Below the pieces are notes generated by a model that ran no database searches, was not told the DNA's origin, and saw only the letters and a program-made list of their open reading frames with translations. 64,000 nucleotides of DNA from Paragonimus westermani (Eukaryota; Platyhelminthes; Trematoda; Plagiorchiida; Troglotrematidae): positions 138,272-202,271 of the forward strand of contig QNGE01000989.1 in NCBI GenBank assembly GCA_008508345.1, read 5' to 3'. The translations under genes and the position numbers were made by a program. This document shows positions 56,559 through 64,000 of the stretch, in pieces; position 1 is the stretch's first letter; every line of letters starts with the position of its first letter.

Positions 56559-57700
56559 TTGTTCCCAAATTACCATTCCATCTCATCTGAGAAGGTCATT
56601 AGTTGGTCGGCGCCGGGTATATCCTACAACTGCCAAGCCGTGTGGCACGCACATATGGTGGACGTTTCCTACAGAACCAGTGTAAAAGAACATTGTGATG
56701 GCCAAGAAGAAGGATCGTTCTTTAAGGTCATCCGTCGACTATCGTCAGTTGAATGCGATGGCTAGAAAGGATTCGCTCATGCTGTCACGGGTTGATAAGA
56801 CTATTGATACAGTTTGGAGGGCTAAGTGGTTTGGCACCCTGTATTTGGCGTCCAATTGGTGGCAAGTGGAAGCGGAGTCCAGTTATCTTATGAAAACCGC
56901 ATTTGTGACAACATCCGGTTCGTATAAATTCCCTACTGTGCCATCCGGATTGACAAATGCACCGGCCACTTTTCACAGGCTAGTACAGCAGGTGTTCGGT
57001 GGTCTAACCCCTAAGCGGTGCCTGGTCATCTTAGACGATGCGATCGTACACAGACGTACTGTTAGTGAACACTCGTCCAACTTATCCAAATTTCATTCAT
57101 AACTAAATAGGACTGGATTGAAGTTGAATCCAATGATATGTCCTTTCATGCAGACTAAAGTGAAATACTCGGGAAATGCCATCTCCAGGGCTGTTTCAGG
57201 TTGTGGTGCAGAAGAAGCGCGCAAGATGGAAGAACGGCCATCTTCCGTGGGTGCTGACGAGGTCCACAGTTTTCTTGGATTAGCTTCTTACTGTGGACGG
57301 GTTTTTCATGGACGTTTTTTACTTGCCAAACCCTTAACGTCGTTGACGGAGAAAGGACGTCTTTTCGAGTGGTTTGCCAAATGCTAACAGCCGTTTAACC
57401 AGCTAAAAAATGCCTTGTGCGCTGCCCACATTCTAGCGCTTTCCGATACCAAGGCAAGTGGGAAAATGTTCATCTGAGACACTGATGCCAGTGAAGCCGC
57501 CGTTGAGGTTGCATCGTCCCATTTGGACAGTAACGATGTAAAGCACGTCACTGTTTATGGAAACAGAAGTCTCAGCAAAAGTGAAAAGAATCACTAGAAA
57601 GAAGATGCTTGCCCTGGTGCACTTTATCGAACGCTTCCGTCCTCATCTCTAGGGAGGCTCGTTTTGGTTCGGATCACCCATTTCCTCAGTGGTTGAGAAA
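56559..57700 (+). pseudogene. Ty3/Gypsy pol fragment 3: reverse transcriptase and RNase H
   Basis: Plus strand. MAKKKDRSLRSSVDYRQLNA (usual KKDGSLRFCVDYRQLN), WFGTLYLASNWWQVEAESSY (first catalytic aspartate position changed to A, normally TLDL), KFPTVPSGLTNAPATFHRLV and RCLVILDDAIVHRRTVSEHS, where the catalytic box YLDD reads ILDD with both aspartates. Then KLNPMICPFMQTKVKYSGNA, EVHSFLGLASYCGRVFHGRF, LTEKGRLFEW and an RNase H start (DTDASEAAVEVA, near 57480) and KEDALALVHFIERFRPHL. Stops at 57100, 57385, 57477 and 57595 break it. The family differs from the CsRn1-like elements. Confidence 0.8.
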
Positions 57701-58229
57701 TTTCCAAGATTCAGAGGGGCGAGTTGCCCGTTGACATGAACTTTCACAGAGTGCTACACAGGCCTGGTCTACGCCACCGAAGCGCTTATGCTTTGTCTAG
57801 AGAACTGAGTCACTACTACGGATTGTGCCGCTCATTCTCGAGTGCTCATTGTTTGACAAGGGGAAGGTAGTCTGTGAGCAACTGTTCAAAGCAGCAGTGC
57901 TGATCTGCAGATCACAAATAAGCAAATGGAATAAGGTGGTCCATATCCGACCACCGTGGAGATAGCAGGGTATAGTTGTGAGGCTCGCTGTTTGTGACGC
58001 CAGCTCCATGTTGCTCATAATGTTCTTTACTACCAATACGGCTCGGAACAAGAGGCCTTGATTTTGGTCCCCGAGTAAGCGGCCCGCATGGTTCTGGTGG
58101 AGATTCACGGGACTTTTGAACATGTGGGTCCAAACAAATTGGGAGCAGCCCCGCGACAGCGTTTCTCGTGACTTCACCAGCTAAGAGATGTCAGCAGTGT
58201 GTGCGACACTTGTGGTCTGTCCGCACAAA

Positions 58230-58740
58230 TTAGGAACCCCGAGAGACGCCAGTGTGCATTGCCACAAAGAATGCTGACAGGATACCTGAATGAAATAGTA
58301 GAAGTTGACACTGTTGGATCACCATCGAGACCAGCCGGGGAAATAGATATATCAGTGATGGTGGATCTTTCGACCGAATGGTGCACAGCCATGCCCAGAG
58401 TAGACAACGCAACAACCGCCAAATTCATCCTTTACAACTGTATCCGCTGCCTTCCGACCGAAGATCAAATTTCTGAAGCACTTCGATGCACAACCTGTGT
58501 AGAATATCAGTTATGAAAAAAACGAGGGCGAGTGCTTATCATCCACAAGGAATTGATGTCGTAGAATGCGTCAACCGTACGTCTAAGTCCATCCTAAAGG
58601 CGTCCGTGAGTTCAGAAGTCACTAGATCACGAGACGAAGCCGTTTCCGACTGCCTGCTTGCATACCGTGCGAACGTCCAATCCTCTACAACGGTCATTAC
58701 ATCATCTAATAACGGGATGGGAAATGAGGTTGCCATATGA
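58230..58740 (+). pseudogene. Ty3/Gypsy pol fragment 3: integrase
   Basis: Plus strand, same element as the RT at 56.6 kb. LTGYLNEIVEVDTVGSPSRP (normally the first D of the core), EIDISVMVDLSTEWCTAMPR and NATTAKFILYNCI come first. After a gap lacking the second-D block and a frame change comes KTRASAYHPQGIDVVECVNR, where the catalytic glutamate is kept (VVE) but the motif is partly changed, then SKSILKASVSS and DEAVSDCLLAYRANVQSSTT. The middle of the core is deleted or unreadable, so it is inactive. Confidence 0.75.
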
Positions 58741-58954
58741 TTAGCCTCTTTGCAGGCTATGGCCAGATAACCTTCTGACTTCGAATCTCTATATCTAATT
58801 ACTTAGCAAATTGAGGAAGTCATACACGTTAGCATGTGAATCACTGCAAACGGTCCAGCGGAGACCAAAGGTTTATTCTGATGAGAAAACATATGGGAGC
58901 CCGTAAAACCTGATGATAAAGCTTGGCTTGATCGACGTACAACCCCAGAAACAG

Positions 58955-59461
58955 GGACTTAACCTTGGTAGCTCTTAAACCCCGGAAAAAAACTGCATTC
59001 AATTTTTTCCTCGTGAAACGTTCCTTCATTTGGAACAAACTTCCGCACGAAACTAGAGCCGTTAAGAATATCTATCGAGTTAAACAAAGCTTAGGAACTT
59101 TCATAACAATAATGAACGTCATATCCACTTTCAGGCTCTACCTGCCTGAGGACTTTAGCTTTGAAAGCGGACCCAATAACATCTGACTGGAAGCCCTCTG
59201 TGTTGCGTGATGTTACGTCACGCACCCCTCAAACTGATCAAAACTATCAACTTCAGAATAGATCATGTACTTTTAGGTCTGCCAGCGCACTGGACAACGT
59301 CTATAGTCAACAAATATAGGTGTCAATGTGCACATGCCCGCTAGTAATATCCCAACCATCCCGGCACACCATTACCCCATACTTATTGACGCAAAAGCTG
59401 AACATGCTAAAATTGCTCGGAAACAAAACAATGAAAACTCAACTTGTTCGCCTCATGACTA
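58955..59461 (+). pseudogene. 3' end of a CR1/Jockey-type LINE
   Basis: VALKPRKKTAFNFFLVKRSF and IWNKLPHETRAVKNIYRVKQ align with the last 70 residues of the open frame at 47.2-47.99 kb (LKSRRKTPFNFFLVKYTYIW). After the stop at 59184 the 3' untranslated sequence also matches 47995-48384, ending at TTCGCCTCAT and the AT-rich tail at about 59461. Strong 5' truncation. Confidence 0.8.
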
Positions 59462-60010
59462 TAATATATATATATATTTCACAACGCATATGTGAGAAGC
59501 GCGCTGGGTTATGCGCGATCACTGCAGATATTTACAAATCATACAAAAACGAATAAGTAACTAGTGGCAAAACGTGAAGCCGTCTGTCAGGAAGGACGTG
59601 GTCAAAAGGTGAGAGAATGTCGTTTGTGAAACCTTTGACGCACGCAGCAGAGGAGGAGATAGTTCGATCGCCTTATAGATTTAGTCCCAAGCAAATGGGA
59701 TGTTACACTATATTACTTTCTACAAGATCGTGAGATGGGAAATTCTTTAAATAGTTCAAGGTCACTCCGGGAAAAATGTCCGAACCCACCATTGAAGTGT
59801 TTCGTCATTAGGGGATGAAATTGACTTTCGAAAAATGTCAAGATAGGTCGGCTTTCGCGAAACAGGGCAGAAAATGCCAACATCCAGCGAACAATTGGGC
59901 AGATTCCAACGCAGGATTTCGTCGATTTCCCGAAAAACGTCAAAAAGTTGAACATCTCGCGAACCGTTCACCTAAGACGAAGGTCCGTGCGCCTATCCGT
60001 AGTAGAAGAT
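59462..60010 (+). repeat. Dispersed repeat 5, plus-strand copy
   Basis: It starts with (AT)n and TTTCACAACGCATATGTGAGAAGCGCG, then TGCGCGATCACTGCAGATATTTACAAATCATACAAAAACGA-like text that is the reverse complement of 62980-63060. Further on, AAATGGGATGTTACACTA, TTCAAGGTCACTC.GGG and GTCAAGATAGRTCGGCTTT match 62740-62910 in inverse orientation. It directly follows the LINE end. Confidence 0.75.
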
Positions 60011-60437
60011 TTTTCTCACTCACTGGATAATATGGGGATCGGGAAGGAGAATGTAATTCCACACGTTAGATGAGAAAATGTGGGATTATAACGTTTACTG
60101 TGACGAAAAATGTGGTAGCGGAATTTTTGAGAAAGAACTCATGCGATATTATTTTTGTGCTATGATTATTGTAATATATAACTTTATCTACTGTTTGTTG
60201 TGGCAGTTTGCCATGTACTTCAGGATTTATGGGGGCATACGTAAGCGTCCGATAACTAAATCTTACATGACGTTGTTCTGCTGGACTAACTATTAAGCGC
60301 TGCGTTCACATGTCGAGGGGCTAACACAGCAGAGTGGTTATCTACGTGCTGTGCATCTGACGGCTGAGTGTTCCTCGGACCACACTGAAAAAGGTCATTA
60401 GGGGATACACAGAGCTTGAAGATAAACACTGTGCTTG
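60011..60437. other. No gene recognised
   Basis: Short frames only. This is the 3' flank of the minus-strand LINE; its 3' untranslated region may extend into here but does not match the other LINE ends clearly. Confidence 0.35.
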
Positions 60438-62048
60438 TTAACGTAAGATAACTGCCCAAACCTTTTTAAAACGCTGAATGTTGTTAATGGCTCGGACTTC
60501 GTTTGAAAGTTTATTCCAAACGTAGCAATACTTTACAAGGAAGAAGCTTGCACGTATATTTTTCCGGGATATCAGGGTTGGCACGTTGTAATCCTTACTT
60601 CTTTTACTATATGGAGGGTTGTGTTGTAAGTAGGCGTTAAACGCTGCGGTAATCGCATTCGAGTATATGAGTTTATACAGCAGCGTCAAGTTCAACTTTA
60701 GTCTACGCAACCAAAGTGGATCAATACCAAGTTTTTCACAGTGCTGTCTGTGGGTGAATGAAGAATATCCTAATAAGCTTTTGACAAATGATCGTTGAAG
60801 GTTTTCTAGCACAAGCCCATCAGACTTGCGTAGATGACAGTAAACAAAAGTTCAACACTCGAGTTGAGGCCGAACACAAATCTTATAGTGTTAGCTTCGC
60901 AGCTGGTAGACTGGACGTCTTTTTGATACAACCTATTGTTCTTTTAGTTTTTGCTACCTGGAAGCATACTTGTTCAGAGAAATTGAAGGAGAGTGAGTAC
61001 CGTACTCCTAGATCTCTGACCGATGTGGCCGTATCAATAGTATAACCATCAAGTGAGATGGAGCCATGAAGTAATTTACAACCATAAGTGATGATGTTCG
61101 ATTTGTTCGCTGAGAACGACATCAACCATGTTGTGCACCACAGCTGCAATAAAGCTAGGTTCTTCCGTATATTCCGTAGACAGAGATTGATGTTGCTGCC
61201 CTGGCGAAATGTGTAAACGATTTTGATATCGTCAGCAAACAGAAAGGGCTTGCCATGTGTAATGATGTCGCATAAGTCATTTATGTACATTTGGAAGAGC
61301 AACCGACCCAGAACGCTTCCTTGGACCACCCCATTAGTCACTGGTTTCGGTGTTGAGCAGTGCTCCCCTATTTCGGCTGTTTGAGTGCCACCTTCGAAGT
61401 ATTACGACAACCAGCTGTACAGGGGATCGTGTATGCCAAACGATGCTATTTTAATCAAGAGGCGCTCATGAGGCACACGATCAAAAGCCTTTTGCATGCC
61501 AAAGAGCATGATAAACACCGAATTTTCTACGTCAACGGACGTCGACATATGGTTTGATAATTCCAGCTGACAGGCCATACAAGAGCGTTCACTAAGGAAA
61601 CCGTGCTGTGAAGGGTTTATAAGGTTCTGTGTCCTTAAGAACTAGGCTATGTGCACTTTAATTATCCTTTCAAACAGTCTGGAGCAGACTGACGTGCGGT
61701 TGATGTGACGACAGTTACTAACCTCCTGCCTTGGACCACTCTTGTGACGAGGCATAATGATTGAGGTTTTCCACTGGTGAGGGAAGGAGCTGAATGAGAT
61801 TTATGAATTGAACAAATTGAGCAAAAGGCTGAGTATATCCCCACCTGCCTGCTTGACGACCATTGGTGGGATACCATCTGTTCCAGGATGGATTGGGGGC
61901 CAATGCTAGCTAACTGTGAACGAACACTTCGAACATCGATCAGAACATTTCTCAAAACTTTATGTGTTTTCGGCGGGATGTTAGCAGGTAATGAGGTGTT
62001 CTCTACGCTAAACGAGGCGGCGAAATGTGAGTTGAAGATTTCGCACAT
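60438..62048 (-). pseudogene. Reverse transcriptase of the minus-strand CR1/Jockey-type LINE
   Basis: Minus strand. KCEIFNSHFAASFSVENTSL (62048-61990) and QLASIGPQSILEQMV (usual KSPGPDEI area, degraded) come first. The text LPHQWKTSIIMPRHKSG and VSNCRHINRTSVCSRLFERI is read across frames near 61700-61780, and ERLLIKIASFGIHDPLYSWL near 61420-61480. 61341-60883 has VTNGVVQGSVLGRLLFQMYI, NDLCDIITHGKPFLFADDIK with an intact FADD, WCTTWLMSFSANKSNIITYG and SVRDLGVRYSLSFNFSEQV. 60812-60438 has NLQRSFVKSLLGYSSFTHRQ, LGIDPLWLRRLKLNLTLLYK and SFFLVKYCYVWNKLS. The last blocks parallel the 47.2-kb copy residue for residue. Confidence 0.85.
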
Positions 62049-62078
62049 CGCTACAGGGTCATCGACAACCGTTTTGTC

Positions 62079-62781
62079 TTAGAGAGTAATAATTCTTATA
62101 GCAGGGTCCCTCATGGAGTTTCTCCGTCCCATTAGTCGCAATATTATTGTGCATCTCTGCTCACTACGGAGCGCGAGTTTCCCTTCGTCTATATGAGAGA
62201 GTTGCGTCTGGCGTTCTATTTGTTCAAACATTTTGCTTATTTGCATTACCAGGGAAAAGTCTAGTGTTCTTGCATACCTCGACTTAAGCATTTTAAGTCT
62301 GTCAGTCTCTTTCGCAGTAAGGATTTTATCTTGTACATACGAGCCAACCAGTTTTGATTCGATGGGGACCAAAACGTCGATACAAAACTTTAGATGTCTG
62401 ATAAATTCTCCGGCCGCTATGCTTGGGTCTGATGTGCGAAGAAGGTATTCCAATTTAAGGATGTTAGTGGGTGAAAAAGGCATTCCAATCAATGAGCTTG
62501 ATCGGACGGTAGAACAAAAATGTCAGTTTGGTAGCCATATTGAAATCAAATAGACATTTGACGACATTATGGTCGCTTCCTGTGAATTGTTGTAGAACAG
62601 ATACCTCTACAGACGAAACACCTATGGTGAATATAAGATCCAAAATATGCCAATTTCTGGTGGACGTTAAGACATGTTGATTATAACCATTCAGCTGAAT
62701 GCATGAAAGGACTTCGGCCTTTGGAGATTTTCCGCCATGCCTCAGCAAAGCCGATCTATCTTGACAATTTCCGGACGCCAA
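62079..62781 (-). pseudogene. End of endonuclease and linker, minus-strand CR1/Jockey-type LINE
   Basis: The frame 62781-62464 holds VLSCIQLNGYNQHVLTSTRN, HILDLIFTIG and TGSDHNVVKCLFDFN, the characteristic end of the LINE endonuclease with the SDH triplet intact. 62492-62079 continues as linker (SIAAGEFIRHLKFCIDVLVP, VQDKILTAKETDRLKMLKSR). The first residues of the 62781 frame (SGNCQDRSALLRHGGKS) belong to the inserted repeat 5, since they also occur at 59.83 kb (FEKCQDRSAFAKQGRKC). Confidence 0.75.
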
Positions 62782-63070
62782 TTTTATTCACTAACAGCGA
62801 TAAATTCCAAAGATGCGTTTGGACACTCTCCCTGAGTGACCTTGAACTGTTTGAAAAAATCGCCCATCCCACAACTTTGTAAACGGTGAATTAGTGTAAC
62901 ATCCCATTTTATGAGACTAAATCTCTGTGACTACGTACTTCTTGCGACAAATTTCACGTTTGTTTTACTCTTTAATTATTTGTTTTTGTATGGTTTGTAA
63001 ATATCTACAGTGATCGCGCATAACCAAGCGTGCTTCTCACACATGCGTTGAAAAATATATATTATTATAT
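62740..63070 (-). repeat. Dispersed repeat 5, copy inside the LINE endonuclease
   Basis: The reverse complement of this stretch matches 59462-59880 from the (AT)n-TTTTTCAACGCATGTGTGAGAAGCACGC head to GTCAAGATAGATCGGCTTTG. On both sides LINE endonuclease coding text is found, so the repeat interrupts it. Part of the endonuclease is missing between the flanks, meaning insertion was accompanied or followed by deletion. Confidence 0.7.
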
Positions 63071-63589
63071 GGGATTAGATTAAAAGACAAAGGGTTTTAA
63101 AATGTGAATCTTATCAACCAAAGATCTTGCGTTCATTAGTAATAAACTTACGAAAGTCTTTCTGTCAGATACAGCAGATAAACTTCTAAAGGACTTCATG
63201 AGATATGGAGCAGTGGGTTGCGAGATATCAAATGGGAAGGCCTGATCTAAGGAATGTACTGAGTTTCTGCTCATATTCGAGTGGATTTTGTAAAAGTTTG
63301 GCTCCATGAAAGGAGGTGCTAGAAAAGTGCTATTTTGGAGAGATGGCAGTGTGGGACTTGGGGATGGAGGCCAGGTGGCGGTTGATGAAATATCGGGGGA
63401 TGCACTAAAAAAGGACTGGTTTGGCATACGTTTATGTTGTTGACATAATAAGGTGGTGACTTACTTGTTGGGATATAGATATTAGGAACTTGGTTTCTAG
63501 TGGCATAAAAACACTTTAAAAAATAACCTTATGTCGCAACTTCAGTTTTCCCCCTGATAGACTACCAGGCAACCTCTCGTCATTGTCGA

Positions 63590-63890
63590 ACATTCTTCTC
63601 ATTCTATATACCGGCCGTACAGAGATAATCGACATCCGAATTCGGCAGTAATCGTATATTAGGGAAAGCTGAAAATCGATATCTTCTCGCGTCATTTGAT
63701 AGCAGCTGTTGGCATATGGTGTATATCCCCACATTTAACACGATGCTATTAACATCACATAAAAGGTTATGCCTGATTATCACATGTTCCATTTTTCCTC
63801 ATATCTCACCTAGTCTGTTTTACGTTCTCCATTCCATTCTTGGTTTTACTGATATATCCCACGCGAGAAAACATTCCACCCCACATAAGT
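63590..63890 (-). repeat. Dispersed repeat 5, tail fragment
   Basis: Matches 48454-48770 in the same orientation: ACGGCCGTACA, ATCGACATCSGAATTCGGC.GTA, ATATT/CGGG, CGATMTCTTCTCGCGT-like, a CCATTC.TGRTTTTAC/CCACGATA block and ACGCGAGAMAACATTCCA. No coding content. It continues to near the end of the window; nothing else is recognised beyond it. Confidence 0.65.
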
Positions 63891-64000
63891 TGCAGTTGCA
63901 CCGCTTAAACAATAGCGCCACAATCATCATTGATACATTGCACCCAACGCAGCATTTGATGCCGCAATTCAGCAGTTCGTCAGTTGATTATGGAAAACGA
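63891..64000. other. No feature recognised
   Basis: The last 110 bases hold no motif I can assign. The repeat 5 tail may continue past the window end. Confidence 0.4.

Larger units (their letters stand above)
60438..63427 (-). mobile_element. CR1/Jockey-type LINE, broken, with repeat 5 inside its endonuclease
   Basis: Minus strand, high to low. 63427-63080 carries a proline/serine-rich start and FVSLLLMNARSLVDKIHILK (start of the endonuclease). Repeat 5 occupies 63070-62740. 62740-62464 gives the end of the endonuclease (TRNWHILDLIFTIGVSSVEV, QFTGSDHNVVKCLFDF with the SDH motif). 62492-61662 is linker. 61660-60883 is reverse transcriptase. 60812-60438 is the C-terminal part. The middle of the endonuclease with its catalytic E and D residues is absent. 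Multiple shifts and stops make it inactive. Confidence 0.8.

Overview
The window reads as nuclear DNA of a non-schistosome digenean trematode (flatworm), inferred from three things. The LTR elements carry a C-H-C-C gag finger and a primer-binding site resembling tRNA-Trp, as in the CsRn1 lineage first described in Clonorchis. The one clear host gene has very short introns (34 and 38 nt). Base composition looks far less AT-rich than in Schistosoma, closer to Clonorchis or Fasciola. I see no bacterial or phage organisation; nearly everything is degenerate eukaryotic mobile-element sequence.

Layout. 1-3494: two oppositely oriented 3' ends of Penelope-like elements (GIY-YIG part) face each other across a 796-base run of N and form an inverted repeat. 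6774-8107 (minus): the 5' exons of a RecQ5-type DNA helicase, the only confident host gene. 11.06-15.4 kb: two broken Ty3/Gypsy pieces on plus, separated by a LINE on minus (12.17-13.96 kb). 15.9-17.1 and 19.0-21.2 kb: further LINE pieces on minus. 25.28-25.81 kb: a solo LTR. 27.05-27.31 kb: a 67-bp tandem repeat. 30.25-34.24 kb: a degenerate CsRn1-like element on minus. 34.4-35.3 kb: a MULE-like transposase remnant. 37.14-39.97 kb: an RTE-type LINE with endonuclease, reverse transcriptase and C-terminal zinc finger. 40.54-41.28 kb: an alternating purine/pyrimidine microsatellite. 43.28-43.95 kb: a possible unrecognised gene with four tiny introns. 44.77-46.0 kb (minus): a second MULE remnant with a SWIM-like finger. 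47.2-48.4 kb: the 3' half of a CR1/Jockey-type LINE with an unbroken 260-codon frame. 49.415-54.950 kb: an almost complete CsRn1-like provirus-like element with both LTRs and TTAC target duplication, whose 3' LTR is itself broken by the same solo-LTR family seen at 25.3 kb. 56.6-58.7 kb: another Gypsy remnant. 58.95-63.43 kb: CR1/Jockey-type LINE pieces, one near complete on minus and interrupted by a dispersed repeat.

The pieces do not form a pathway. The useful story is a record of nested insertions: some elements are old (many stops, lost catalytic residues) and some are younger (LTR pair about 98 percent identical by eye; one LINE frame still open). At least five short dispersed repeat families could be defined by comparing the window with itself. 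All family assignments are from motif reading; no search was run.
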